Positions 35,662-45,264 are shown, counted from the first letter of the stretch. The stretch is 54,639 nucleotides of DNA from CAZQRP01 sp964596125 (GCA_964596125.1 CAZQRP010000025.1:1-54639); one strand, 5' to 3'. Made by a program: numbers and translations. Notes: generated by a model from the sequence alone, not told the origin.

Positions 35662-37251
35662 TTAGTGATCGTGTTTCAGGTCACCGTCCATGGTACCCCG
35701 AACCTTCTCTCTCTCTTCGGCAAAATCAAATCCGGTCCAGATTCCGATAGAGCCGAGTATCGAGTCCTGAGGGTGAAACTGACGGAAGATTTTATAATAA
35801 TAGGCTGCCTCCCGGCTATTCAGCACCGCATTGGGATTCTCCGCCTTAATACGTTCATACTCTTCTTCACTCATCTCCTGTTCAGCCAGTTTTTCTCCGA
35901 GGTCCTCACAGCCCGCTCCCTGAGTATATTGGACCTTATAACGCCATAGTATCTCGTCAGGGAGGTAATTTGTATCTTCAAATGCTTTGCGCAGAATCCA
36001 TTTCTCAATCTTATCCCCTACTTTTTCTGATTCACGTATTTTAAGCTCAGGAGGTATCTTCATAGAAAGTTCAACCATAGCTACATCCAGGAAAGGTACC
36101 CTTAACTCCAAACTAAAGTACATCCCCATCCGGTCTGCTCGCTGTAGATTGATATTATGAAGATTGCCAATACATCGCCTTGCCTCTTTATTGAGCACAT
36201 CCATAGGATAGTGCTTCATATAGTGATAGCCGGTGAAAAGCTCATCTGCACCTTCGCCGGTGAGCACCACTGTCACATAATCTGCGGCTAACTTGCAGGT
36301 AAAGTAGCATGGGATAGCACACCGTACCAGTGAAGGGTCATAACTTTCCAGCTTCCTGATAACAATGGGCAGCGCTTCATAATATTCTTCCTCGGTAAAA
36401 ATTAATTCGTGATGTGTTGATCCAATATGCTTTGCTGCAATACGAGAGGCTTTCAGGTCATCACTTTCGTCCCCATTTTCATCGCGCATACCTACTACAA
36501 AAGTATGGAGATGAGGTATTTCATCAGCAGCGATAGCAGCTACCAGGCTGCTATCTATGCCACCACTACAGAAGGATCCCACATGGATTTCCTTGTCTGC
36601 CAGCAGTCTTTTCTTTACCGCCTGAATAAAGGTCTCGCGGATTAACTTACATGTCTCTTCTACATCCGTCAGTAGATGGTCCTGTATCTCTGGAATCTGA
36701 TAATACTGTACAAATCCCTTTTTCGGGGTGTAATAGTACCCCGAAGGGAATTCGTGAACTTCATCAACACCAGCCAGTGTCATGGCACCTAGCTCAGAGG
36801 TAAAGTAAAGCTTATCCCCAACATAGCCATAATAGAGAGGTTTGATCCCGATAGGATCACGAGCTAACATAAAATCGTCACCATCAAAGATTGCAAAGGC
36901 AAACATCCCATCTAATTCTTTTACACAATCGGTCCCCATCTCACGATAAAGATGAAGAATGGTCTCAGTGTCTGACTCAGTTTTGAACTGATATTTGGAG
37001 AGGAATTTTTCTTTGAGTTCCCTAAAGTTATAGACTTCGCCGTTGCAAATGATCCCGGTCTTCCCTCCATTGGCTAAAATCGGTTGATGGCCCCTGGCTA
37101 CATCGACAATAGACAGCCTCGTGTGGCCCAGAACCGTGCCATTGAAAGTATGAATTCCACGGTCATTTGGTCCTCTATGAGGCAACGCATCCAACATACG
37201 ATTAATTGTAATCGTGTCTTGTATTCCAAAACAGCCTGCTATACCGCACAT
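35662..37251 (-). CDS. asnB: asparagine synthase (glutamine-hydrolysing)
   Basis: The 529-residue AsnB-type enzyme makes asparagine from aspartate, ATP and glutamine ammonia. After Met removal, Cys2 of MCGIAG is the glutaminase nucleophile; RGPNDRG and CNGEVYN are further class II amidotransferase motifs. The synthetase domain has the PP-loop SGGIDSS near residue 230 and LTGEGADELFTGYHY near 330. Length agrees with short bacterial or archaeal AsnB. It lies 82 bp after the second corrinoid protein and may be the tail of that transcript. Asparagine synthesis is the default; related enzymes amidate other carboxylates. Confidence 0.92.
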   Translation of the reverse strand: MCGIAGCFGIQDTITINRMLDALPHRGPNDRGIHTFNGTVLGHTRLSIVDVARGHQPILANGGKTGIICNGEVYNFRELKEKFLSKYQFKTESDTETILHLYREMGTDCVKELDGMFAFAIFDGDDFMLARDPIGIKPLYYGYVGDKLYFTSELGAMTLAGVDEVHEFPSGYYYTPKKGFVQYYQIPEIQDHLLTDVEETCKLIRETFIQAVKKRLLADKEIHVGSFCSGGIDSSLVAAIAADEIPHLHTFVVGMRDENGDESDDLKASRIAAKHIGSTHHELIFTEEEYYEALPIVIRKLESYDPSLVRCAIPCYFTCKLAADYVTVVLTGEGADELFTGYHYMKHYPMDVLNKEARRCIGNLHNINLQRADRMGMYFSLELRVPFLDVAMVELSMKIPPELKIRESEKVGDKIEKWILRKAFEDTNYLPDEILWRYKVQYTQGAGCEDLGEKLAEQEMSEEEYERIKAENPNAVLNSREAAYYYKIFRQFHPQDSILGSIGIWTGFDFAEEREKVRGTMDGDLKHDH

Positions 37252-37333
37252 CTATTTAAACCTCCCCTTCGTCTAAAACTAATACTTTCTTTTATTTATT
37301 ATTCCTTTATTAATAATTAATATTATATCTTAA

Positions 37334-38023
37334 TCAGGCTTTTGCTTCCTGAAAACTGTCGAGTTTCTTAATAGCCTGAAAACCATCGGCGCAGTAAGCA
37401 TCAGCCCCTATTTCCTCGGCATACTCATCCGAAACAGCAGCTCCTCCAATTAAGACCTTGACTTTGTCTCTGAGGCCATTCCCCTTTAATGCTTCAATTA
37501 CCTCCCCCATCGCCAACATCGTAGTGGTTAGCAGAGCGGAAAGCCCCAAAAAATCAGCTTTGCTATCCCTTATAACCTCGACAATCTTATCTGTAGCGAC
37601 ATCTATTCCCAGATCGTTCACCTCATATCCGGCACCTCTGAGCAGGATAGCAACAATATTTTTCCCAATATCATGGATATCACCTTTTACTGTGGCTATA
37701 ACGAATTTCCCTTTTGTTTCAATATTCGCCTTTTCGAGATGCGGTTTCAATATATCCATAGCCATACCAACCGCTTCAGCGGAAGCTAACATGTCCGGGA
37801 TAAAATATTCCTTTTTAGAAAACTTCTCCCCGACAACCTGCATTCCTGCTGTCAGCCCCTGCATTATAATTGTTTCCACCGGGACATTATCATCTAAAGC
37901 TGACTGAGTTAATTCCAGTACCCCTGGTTTCCCTACTAAATCAGCCTCAATTCCCTCGTCATCCTTGGTCCTTCTTCCCTGAATAACATTTTCTTTAAGC
38001 AAAGCAATAATATCGCCACCCAT
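37334..38023 (-). CDS. corrinoid protein, MttC/MtbC-type (second copy)
   Basis: The 229-residue methyl carrier has the cap domain (FSKKEYFIPDMLASAEAVG) followed by a B12-binding Rossmann domain with GDIHDIGKNIV, LSALLTTTM and IGGAAVS. It closely resembles the protein at 39846, sharing the GRRTKDDEG and KPGVLEL type N-terminus, so the two are recent paralogues. It is 11 bp downstream of an MttB-like methyltransferase and is probably its dedicated carrier. AAGGAGGGAG precedes the ATG. Confidence 0.92.
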   Translation of the reverse strand: MGGDIIALLKENVIQGRRTKDDEGIEADLVGKPGVLELTQSALDDNVPVETIIMQGLTAGMQVVGEKFSKKEYFIPDMLASAEAVGMAMDILKPHLEKANIETKGKFVIATVKGDIHDIGKNIVAILLRGAGYEVNDLGIDVATDKIVEVIRDSKADFLGLSALLTTTMLAMGEVIEALKGNGLRDKVKVLIGGAAVSDEYAEEIGADAYCADGFQAIKKLDSFQEAKA

Positions 38024-38034
38024 TGCTCCCTCCT

Positions 38035-39567
38035 TTATTTATACACATTTAACCTGGGTAATACACCTGGAATCTCATTGAAAATCCTACTGGCAGTAGT
38101 CCGGTCTATATGGTCTACAGGTTTTGCCAGGAGTTCATTCATTATCTTATAAGCTAATGTCATAACATCATCCTTCTCACCATCCCCTTCAAATGGATAT
38201 GGCATTGACAGTTTTCCGCTGCGCAGCATAGACCGAATATAGCTGATATACAGCTTCTGCGATGTCGCGACGACTTCCCTTATTTGTTTTAAGATTCCAT
38301 CAATATCATCCTGACTGATAGTAAGCTGTCTCAGGAAAAATTTAATCCTCTCAAAATGCGCATCATCTAAAACAGCCTGGAGCAAGCAGAAAATGGAGTT
38401 TCCATCCAGCAAGCCATAGGCACAGTGGAGATATTGAGGACCACTCAAGGTAACCAATACGTCTGAAAACAATCTTTCTACTGCTGATTGCATCCCCGGT
38501 GTCTTTGAATCACAAACACCGGCAGTAGAATAACAGGGCAGTTTATAAAATCGAGCTATTTGAACGCAATCGATATTATACTGACTGGTCTCAGGAGCAC
38601 TGTAGGAATCATTAAGATTATCGAGTCTTGCCCTCACCGGTACACATCCATAAAGCATGGGCGTGCCTTTATTTACCAACTGGCCTAACGTTATTCCTGC
38701 TAAAACTTCAGCATTTATTTGGATTAAAATGCCTTCTTCTTTAATAGGTGCGGTGGTCCCGGCCTGGGGTGCCGATGATACTACAATAGGCAGCCCCCGC
38801 CTGCAAATCTCAATCAGTGTCTGAGTAGTATCCTCAACGAATTGCAGCGGGCTCTTAACCAAACAGGTGATGAAGGAAATAATGGGATTCTCCTTAAGTT
38901 CCTGTTCGCCCCCGGTTATTAGCTTCGCCAGGTTTACTACGTTGTCCAGTTGTTTCAAATTGGTCAGCCCCGTCATAACATGCTTCGTGGTATTATTTAA
39001 CGAAGCGAATATTTTATTGACATCTTTGTTATCTTCCGTAATATCTTTATCCTGAATATTTACACAACGTATGAAAGCATCCAGGGTATCAAGATGTTCA
39101 CATACATGAGCTGCCTGGCAAAGGTCTAAAACAGTGCCACGCCGCGGATGATATTCCGGCACCATAATTTCAACACCAGGATCAGACTTTTTAATATACG
39201 GCTGAAAATCCACATCGAGCCAGATATTACACTCAGAGCCAGATACAAAGTATACCCGCGGCTCTTCACCATTCATTACCAGGCAATTATCTTTATTCCT
39301 AGCACCTAACGTCACCGTTTTGGGAGCGCTATCGAGAGCGCTGAGAACAAGTTTTTCCGGTATTTTCACAAGCCAGCTTGGATTATCACCGGATGAAATT
39401 GAGATAACATCGGCACCATTATCATGAAATATCTCCGTAGCTTCACTATTGAAAGATATCAAGCCAGGATCATACAATATTTGCATGGAAGCATGGTGAA
39501 CTTGTTGTATCTGCTCGCTGGTCATTCTTTCATAAGGAGAATGGACCAGTACTCCTTCTCTAGACAC
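38035..39567 (-). CDS. MttB-family (non-pyrrolysine) methyltransferase
   Basis: The 510-residue trimethylamine-methyltransferase-family protein has no internal amber codon, so it belongs with the non-Pyl members such as MtgB. Those demethylate quaternary amines like glycine betaine and pass the methyl to a corrinoid protein. The region YSTAGVCDSKTPGMQSAVERL aligns with the active-site block, here without Pyl. The start is GTG at 39567 after AGGAGG. It is diverged from the MttB-like protein at 41487, suggesting another substrate. Betaine, proline betaine or carnitine are guesses. The paired corrinoid gene follows. Confidence 0.87.
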   Translation of the reverse strand: MSREGVLVHSPYERMTSEQIQQVHHASMQILYDPGLISFNSEATEIFHDNGADVISISSGDNPSWLVKIPEKLVLSALDSAPKTVTLGARNKDNCLVMNGEEPRVYFVSGSECNIWLDVDFQPYIKKSDPGVEIMVPEYHPRRGTVLDLCQAAHVCEHLDTLDAFIRCVNIQDKDITEDNKDVNKIFASLNNTTKHVMTGLTNLKQLDNVVNLAKLITGGEQELKENPIISFITCLVKSPLQFVEDTTQTLIEICRRGLPIVVSSAPQAGTTAPIKEEGILIQINAEVLAGITLGQLVNKGTPMLYGCVPVRARLDNLNDSYSAPETSQYNIDCVQIARFYKLPCYSTAGVCDSKTPGMQSAVERLFSDVLVTLSGPQYLHCAYGLLDGNSIFCLLQAVLDDAHFERIKFFLRQLTISQDDIDGILKQIREVVATSQKLYISYIRSMLRSGKLSMPYPFEGDGEKDDVMTLAYKIMNELLAKPVDHIDRTTASRIFNEIPGVLPRLNVYK

Positions 39568-39845
39568 TCTATTCCTCCTAATTACATTCTCGGCGTTGCT
39601 TTAAATAACATTCTGCTTTTCAGGAAATGCTTCCGTTTTACTGAATAATATTGACTCAATCTATTCGTAAAACATCAACATTATCGGCATTAAATATTTA
39701 TCCTATCATTTATCAGTCTACTATCTATGATAAAGCTTGGGTATTTTATAACGCCTATTTAAATATTCAAATGTAAAATACCAGTTGATAGTAGTCGATT
39801 GAAAGGACAATTACAGGCATGAATTTCATACATATTCTTGATTGA

Positions 39846-40535
39846 TCAATTATCAGCATTAAACAGAGATTCCACTACTCTCACCGCATCAAATCCATCA
39901 GCGCCATAGCCGTCAGCCCCAATGCTTTGTGCAAACTCTTCTGTTACAGGCGCCCCACCGATGATGACTTTCACCGTGTCTCTGAGTCCAGATTCCGTGA
40001 GTATCTGGATGGTTTCTGTCATATGTATCATAGTACTGACCAGCAATGCTGAGAGCCCCAGGAAATGAGGCTTTTCTTCTCTAACTGCGTCCACAATGGC
40101 TTGAGGCTCAATGTCATTTCCCAAGTCCTTAACTGTATACCCTGCACCTCGAAGTAATATTGTCACGATATTCTTACCGATGTCATGAAGGTCTCCTTTT
40201 ACCGTAGCCACAATTATCTTGCCTTTAGCCTTTACCCCACTACTGGCAAGATGTGGTTCAAGCATCTTCATAGCCGCTCCCACCGCCTCAGCTGAAGCCA
40301 GCATATCCGGGATGTAGTATTCCTTGACCTCAAATTTCTGCCCTACAACTTCCATCCCGGCAGTAAGTCCATTATTAATAATATCCTGTACATTAATACC
40401 CTGAGTGAGCGCCTCATCAACAAGTTCAGTAACTCCGGGTAAGCCTACCATACCTTCATCAAGGCCCTCGTCTTCCCGGGTCACCCTGCCCTGTACAACA
40501 TTCTCTACTATTAGTCCTAGTATATCCTCTGCCAT
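39846..40535 (-). CDS. corrinoid protein, MttC/MtbC-type (first copy)
   Basis: The 229-residue carrier of the same layout as 37334 has FEVKEYYIPDMLASAEAVG in the helical cap and GDLHDIGKNIV as the cobalt-ligand motif, with LSALLVSTM and IGGAPVT. AAGGGGAG precedes the ATG. It lies 140 bp downstream of the pterin methyltransferase and probably serves the MttB-like protein at 41487, linking it to tetrahydrofolate. The 278 bp gap to the next gene on its left shows no recognised feature. Confidence 0.92.
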   Translation of the reverse strand: MAEDILGLIVENVVQGRVTREDEGLDEGMVGLPGVTELVDEALTQGINVQDIINNGLTAGMEVVGQKFEVKEYYIPDMLASAEAVGAAMKMLEPHLASSGVKAKGKIIVATVKGDLHDIGKNIVTILLRGAGYTVKDLGNDIEPQAIVDAVREEKPHFLGLSALLVSTMIHMTETIQILTESGLRDTVKVIIGGAPVTEEFAQSIGADGYGADGFDAVRVVESLFNADN

Positions 40536-40675
40536 TGTTATACTCCCCTTATAATAATCTGTCAGCTTTGTTAATAGAACAACTAGCTGAAATCAAGTTT
40601 ATTTATTCCAGTCGTTCCCGTTGGAGTCTATATTACGGTTTTTCTCATATACCCTGCAAAATTATTACCCATTTT

Positions 40676-41485
40676 CTAGTCCACTATAGTGCCACTTCTA
40701 TGTGCTCTTATGTAACTTCTACATAAAGAGTCTTGCCCCATAAGCATATCAGCTACCTTGATACTACTCATTGTTTTAGGGTCCAGAGGATTAAGGATTG
40801 CGGCATCAAGACCAGCATAAGCAGCCATCAACAGAAATGATCTGTTAATAAGCTGTCTATTAGGTAAACCGAAGGAAATATTGCTTAATCCCATAATTGT
40901 CCTGACAGACGGATAACGTGATTTAATCTGTTCTATGGTCTTCAACGTGACCAATCCCTGATTAGAATCCACAGAGATAGGAAGTACAAGAGGATCGAAG
41001 AAGACTTGGTCCGCCCCCACACCCAAGCGTGTCAGATGAGTTATTATGAACTCACATGCTTCCAACCGTTTTTCAACTGTGTTTGGTATGCCCTCAGCTC
41101 CCATAGCCAGTGCTACTAACCAGGCATGCCGCTCCGCTGCCAATACACCTATGGATGCTAATCTCTCAGGCTCAGCGCTAACAGAGTTAATTATCAACAT
41201 TTCGCCAGTGTATTTTTGTAGCGCAACCTCTATAATGCCTGGTACATCGCTATCAATGGAAAGTGGCTTATCTGAAGCTTTCTGCACTACATCCACCAAC
41301 CACTCCATATCCGCAATCCGTTGTTCCTGAGAACCACGCCCCGTGCCTGCATTCACGTCAATAAAATCAGCTCCTGCAGCAGCCTGGGCAACCACCAAGC
41401 CTTCGATAAATCCCCTATTCCTACTGCCTATAGCTTCTGCGATTGACCGATTGGATGCATTAATGTTTTCTCCGATTACTAACAT
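40676..41485 (-). CDS. pterin-binding methyltransferase (MtvA/AcsE-like)
   Basis: The 269-residue TIM-barrel protein of the methyltetrahydrofolate:corrinoid methyltransferase group starts with MLVIGENINASNRSI. DFIDVNAGTG and LSIDSDVPGIIE are typical pterin-site blocks, and NISFGLPNR is a strong family marker. Methyltransferase II enzymes of this type move the methyl from the corrinoid carrier to tetrahydrofolate. Its ATG begins 1 nt after the stop of the MttB-like gene, indicating coupling. It may serve both MttB-like systems here, and perhaps the UroD-type system at 15797. Confidence 0.9.
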   Translation of the reverse strand: MLVIGENINASNRSIAEAIGSRNRGFIEGLVVAQAAAGADFIDVNAGTGRGSQEQRIADMEWLVDVVQKASDKPLSIDSDVPGIIEVALQKYTGEMLIINSVSAEPERLASIGVLAAERHAWLVALAMGAEGIPNTVEKRLEACEFIITHLTRLGVGADQVFFDPLVLPISVDSNQGLVTLKTIEQIKSRYPSVRTIMGLSNISFGLPNRQLINRSFLLMAAYAGLDAAILNPLDPKTMSSIKVADMLMGQDSLCRSYIRAHRSGTIVD

Positions 41486-41486
41486 A

Positions 41487-42926
41487 CTAGTTTCCTATGC
41501 CTGGTATCTCCGAGAGCACCCGCTGCCTTACATCAGGAGGTAAGCTCCATTTATGACTGGCTATAATCTCATCCACCTTTTTTGACGCTCTCTTCCAAAT
41601 ATCCTTGCCACCCTTAGCTACCCACTCTTCTCTGCTATCCCTATCGCTTAAAGAAGGTCGATAATGCTCGTTGCGCATGTAACGCCTCGTATGCTTGGCA
41701 GCAACAAAATTACCCCCAGGTCCAACTTCTTTGATAAGATCAAAGGCCAAAGTATCATCGTCCACCGTTATGCCCTGAACCGCTCTCATTACCATTCCCA
41801 GTATCTCATTATCTATAACATATTTTTCATAGCACACAGTCATAGCGAATTCCATAAGACCCGCAGCATCATGGATATAATTGGCACCCGCCAGCGCACA
41901 TAGTAGAACTGTAAGGGCAGATTCATAACCACTCTGCGCATCCAGTATTTTGGAATCTGTCATGCCGCCGGTGGCATAGAAAGGAATTTTGTAAAACTGG
42001 GCCATCTGAGCGCCGGCCGCATTTATCAATCCCATCTCAATCGAACCCGCAAGGTACTTGAGATTAGTTAGATCGGTATTAGTAGCCACAGAGCCGAAGA
42101 TAACAGGTGCCCCTGGATTTATAATCTGGGTAAGCATTACACCCAGCAGCGAGTCGACAGTCTGCATTGTTACATTGCCGGCAAGTGTCACCGGTGAAGT
42201 AGCTCCACATAAAGGTTCGGCAGGACATGCTACCGGGATACCACTCTTTACAATTGGTATCAGAAGGTCAGTATAATGCCCATCCATTTTCAAGGGGCTT
42301 ATTATACAAGTTATCATTGAGATAAATGGCCGTTGGCGTAGCTTTTCAGCGGAGCCTGCAATCGTTTCAGCCATCTGAATTACCTGTTTCACGCCATCAA
42401 GTGTATAAACACCGCCCATAACATGTTTGGTGGTATTGTCCAGTCCCGCAAAGAAGCGGTTTACATCAACCTGCTCTGTAGACAACTCATTCGGATAGGT
42501 AGGCAGCAGAAAAAAATGTATATTCTCTAGACCGTCAACCAGTTTAGCTATCGTCTTCAAGTCTTCTAAAGAGGCTAACTTTTTCTCGCCAGTTTCTGGG
42601 TTATAAACATAAAGAGCAGTCCCTCCAGTTCCCGAATATACCCTCTGCCCACCTAATATTATGTCATGTTTTTCATCCTGTCCACAGAGTGTAATTTCCG
42701 ATGGTGCCATGTTTATGAGTTCCATCGCTCTTTCCCGGGACATGTTCACCCGTCGTCTCTCCCAATCCACACGAGCTCCGTTGCCCTCGAAAAGCTCCAA
42801 TGCTGTCTCGGAGTTTACCTCAAAGCCAACTTCCTCGATTATGCGCATAACGGTTTCATGGATTTTATGCACAGCCTCCTCAGTAAGAGGCTTATAGCTG
42901 CCACCAAGCAATCCTTTTCGAGCCAT
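41487..42926 (-). CDS. MttB-family (non-pyrrolysine) methyltransferase
   Basis: The 479-residue MttB-like enzyme has N-terminal helices with IHETVMRIIEEVGFEV, then a TIM barrel with FFAGLDNTTKHVMGG and EPLCGATSPVTLAGN. The active-site block YATGGMTDSKILDAQSGYE has no amber codon, unlike Pyl-MttB. Known non-Pyl relatives demethylate glycine betaine or related quaternary amines. It lies 12 bp after the activation-domain gene and directly before the pterin methyltransferase. The set of activator, substrate methyltransferase, methyltransferase II and corrinoid protein is a complete methyl shuttle. Confidence 0.9.
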   Translation of the reverse strand: MARKGLLGGSYKPLTEEAVHKIHETVMRIIEEVGFEVNSETALELFEGNGARVDWERRRVNMSRERAMELINMAPSEITLCGQDEKHDIILGGQRVYSGTGGTALYVYNPETGEKKLASLEDLKTIAKLVDGLENIHFFLLPTYPNELSTEQVDVNRFFAGLDNTTKHVMGGVYTLDGVKQVIQMAETIAGSAEKLRQRPFISMITCIISPLKMDGHYTDLLIPIVKSGIPVACPAEPLCGATSPVTLAGNVTMQTVDSLLGVMLTQIINPGAPVIFGSVATNTDLTNLKYLAGSIEMGLINAAGAQMAQFYKIPFYATGGMTDSKILDAQSGYESALTVLLCALAGANYIHDAAGLMEFAMTVCYEKYVIDNEILGMVMRAVQGITVDDDTLAFDLIKEVGPGGNFVAAKHTRRYMRNEHYRPSLSDRDSREEWVAKGGKDIWKRASKKVDEIIASHKWSLPPDVRQRVLSEIPGIGN

Positions 42927-42938
42927 AGTACTTTACTA

Positions 42939-43625
42939 TTACCTCCTTCCCAGGCAATCACGTTTCTTGCATGTTCTACAGGGATTATAATCATTCACAT
43001 TGCTATCGGGTGAACCAATACCAATGATGCCCGATATGGATTTCTGGGGAATCATTAGAAATCCTTCGGTTAAACTGACTCCTGCTAACGTTGCGTCAAC
43101 AACGCGGAAGAGTTCTTTTTGTTGCCTTATTGTCCAGTCACAATAGCCAGGGCTAAAGCGCCGGCTCGTTTCCAGTCCGTGTCTCTTGGCTATATCATCG
43201 ATCCTTTCCGCTACATATTCAGCTACTTCATCAACCGCAACCGAGCCTAATGCATCCAGGACTGCTGACTGCAGAATACACCCATCGACAGCTAACTTAT
43301 GGGCCATCTCCTCCAACCGGTGACCTATTGTTCCAACAAATAGAGCAACTTCACTGCAAGGCTCAAGCAGCCGAGCGATGACCTCGCTTTCAAATACGAT
43401 CGAATCCCCAATAAAAGCACAGGATCGCCGAACTCCTTCAATTTCCCTGATTACATAGGAATATGATGGCTCGATAAGATTATGGACATTCTCGATATAT
43501 CCCTTGATCAGAGATGAGATGCGCGCGGTCAGCTTATATTCAGCAATATATCCTAAATAGCGACATACTTTCTCGCTATTTATTTCAATATCCTCAAAAT
43601 CGATCCAGTTGTTAACTGTAACCAA
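42939..43625 (-). CDS. B12-dependent methionine synthase activation-domain protein
   Basis: This protein resembles the reactivation domain of MetH. RFSPGYCDWTIRQQKELF is the hallmark block near the C-terminal half, and the end carries a cysteine group, CRTCKKRDCLG. Such stand-alone proteins accompany corrinoid methyltransferases and may help methyl or electron transfer. The open frame runs to 43745, but its first 40 codons look noncoding. A TTG at 43625, 7 nt after AAGGG, gives a sensible 228-residue start (VTVNNWIDFEDIEIN). It heads the leftward methyltransferase cluster. The MetH-like domain call is firm; exact function is uncertain. Confidence 0.78.
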   Translation of the reverse strand: MVTVNNWIDFEDIEINSEKVCRYLGYIAEYKLTARISSLIKGYIENVHNLIEPSYSYVIREIEGVRRSCAFIGDSIVFESEVIARLLEPCSEVALFVGTIGHRLEEMAHKLAVDGCILQSAVLDALGSVAVDEVAEYVAERIDDIAKRHGLETSRRFSPGYCDWTIRQQKELFRVVDATLAGVSLTEGFLMIPQKSISGIIGIGSPDSNVNDYNPCRTCKKRDCLGRR

Positions 43626-43745
43626 CGCATAACCCTTTGAAAGCTCATCAGTCCCAAGTAATAAAGCAAGTAATAGACTTTGGTTTAAATAAAAGGGGTA
43701 CTTAAGAAAGATAGATACTCGGTATAACGCGTAATATGGACTCAA

Positions 43746-44030
43746 ATACTAAAGGGCACAAAATAATAGGTTTATATAAAGATTAATGAGAAAGAAATAA
43801 AAAATATCACAAACAGAAGGAGCGAATCAGTATCTATCGATGAATGAAAGGTAAACAGAAAACCCACATCTTAATCTCTCGTCCCTCTCGTGTCAGATCA
43901 CCTCATTTACTCCTTATAAGATTTGTCTCTCCCTTTCAAATATACCGTTCAACATAATACCACATTATGTATATTCTGTCTAGCTCAGCTCTGTTCTAAG
44001 CTATGTAACAATTCCAGACGGTATGTTTAA
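43746..44030. other. upstream region of the methyltransferase cluster
   Basis: About 285 bp, AT-rich, between the activation-domain gene and the terminator of the BamA-type gene. It should hold the cluster promoter on the minus strand, but no clear -35/-10 pair stands out. No B12 riboswitch was recognised. Confidence 0.3.
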
Positions 44031-44066
44031 ATAAAGAAATCCGGGATTGATCCCGGATTTCTTTAT
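44031..44066 (-). terminator. strong terminator after the BamA-type gene
   Basis: A perfect 16 bp inverted repeat, ATAAAGAAATCCGGGA and its complement, closes a 4 nt loop. The outer bases are A/T-rich on both sides, so it can terminate in either direction. It lies 25 bp after the stop of the leftward hydrolase gene. Confidence 0.85.
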
Positions 44067-44091
44067 TTCTATTGTTACGTTCTATAATGCA

Positions 44092-45231
44092 CTATTTTTT
44101 GGGTTTAAATAATACCTGTTCGAACAGGTCGTCATCATAGATATGACCTTCAGCGATTAGCTGTCGATACTTCACAAAATCTACAACTCTTGAGCCGGTC
44201 AACTCCTCAGTGTTGAACGCATTGAAGCCTAGCCATGCTTCCATATTCATATTAGCTGCCAGCCAGTATGCGGCGTCCATTTTAGTCCTATCCCAGAAAT
44301 ACCTCTTCTTAACACGTATCGTTTCTATGGACTTCATCAGACAAAGAGGCATGAGATTGGTAAAAGTCCAGACCACTTTATCAATATAACCATCAAGAAG
44401 AGAAAAGTCTGTTTTAAGCTCCTTCATCATACTGGTTCCCTCTTTAAAACCAGCACCCGGTTTGGCTTCGCCATACACGATTTCACCGTTCTCAACGTAT
44501 TTATCGGTGATGATTCTCGGGTCTCGCACCCATTCTCCCTTGTCGTTCTTCTTAATCGGTAACGCCTTGGTAATCAGGCCTAAGCGCTCCATTTTATAGG
44601 CGCTCCATTGCTCATTCGAAACACAATTCCATATAGCCTGTTCAATCGTTGGCAGCATCCAGGGTAAGAAGTCAGTCGAGCCTCCATCCGGTGTGGAGCC
44701 ATGCCGTGTTCCAGCCTGTCCAAACATTGCAGTATCAGCGGCTATAGTCAAATCACAGGCCTGTCCGATTTCCTGTCCACCTGCGATTCTCATACCATTA
44801 CAGCGACAGACCACAGGTACACGGCTCTTGAGAATACCATCTACCATCCCTGCAAAGAGGTCTATATAGTCACGATACTCTCTCGGTCTGAGGCTATAGA
44901 ATTCGGCATACTCTTTCGTATTACCACCAGTGCAAAATGCGCGGTCACCAGCTGCGGTAAATATGGTTGCAACGACACTGCGGTCCATAGATGCCTTATG
45001 CATGCCGGCAATTACTCCTTTCACCATCTCAGTGGTATAGGAATTGTACTGAGCGGGATTGTTGAGAGTAATCCATGTGGTGAAAAGACCTTCAACTTTC
45101 TCTCCGGTGTTCGGGTTCACCAGAGGTTTTTTTTCAAACATTGTGCAGGGTGGTTCCGTGCCGAAATGTTCATCACTGAAAATCTGATGGTTCTTTAAAA
45201 CATTGTCTCTCGGTACCCAGTCTAAAGCCAC
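44092..45231 (-). CDS. oah: 6-oxocyclohex-1-ene-1-carbonyl-CoA hydrolase (BamA/Oah type)
   Basis: The 379-residue ring-opening hydrolase converts 6-oxocyclohexenoyl-CoA to 3-hydroxypimelyl-CoA, the marker step of anaerobic aromatic degradation. The crotonase core is preceded by an N-terminal extension, DWVPRDNVLKNHQIF. Characteristic blocks are FCTGGNTKEYAEFY, RCNGMRIAGGQEIGQACD and QAGTRHGSTPDGGSTDFLPW. Length matches known BamA (about 380). The start is GTG 45231 after GGAGGT. It has its own promoter and terminator, separate from the hydratase-dehydrogenase pair at 32742-34624. The assignment is strong by sequence and by context. Confidence 0.93.
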   Translation of the reverse strand: MALDWVPRDNVLKNHQIFSDEHFGTEPPCTMFEKKPLVNPNTGEKVEGLFTTWITLNNPAQYNSYTTEMVKGVIAGMHKASMDRSVVATIFTAAGDRAFCTGGNTKEYAEFYSLRPREYRDYIDLFAGMVDGILKSRVPVVCRCNGMRIAGGQEIGQACDLTIAADTAMFGQAGTRHGSTPDGGSTDFLPWMLPTIEQAIWNCVSNEQWSAYKMERLGLITKALPIKKNDKGEWVRDPRIITDKYVENGEIVYGEAKPGAGFKEGTSMMKELKTDFSLLDGYIDKVVWTFTNLMPLCLMKSIETIRVKKRYFWDRTKMDAAYWLAANMNMEAWLGFNAFNTEELTGSRVVDFVKYRQLIAEGHIYDDDLFEQVLFKPKK

Positions 45232-45264
45232 TTATCTTTACCTCCCGTTATAAATATTTCGTAG

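Noticed and set aside
38035..42926. Pyrrolysine-containing MttB genes
   Set aside because: Both MttB-like frames are continuous across the active-site block with no in-frame TAG.
43626..43745. N-terminal 40 codons of the activation-domain ORF
   Set aside because: Composition unlike the rest, no ribosome site at the first ATG, and a better TTG start at 43625.
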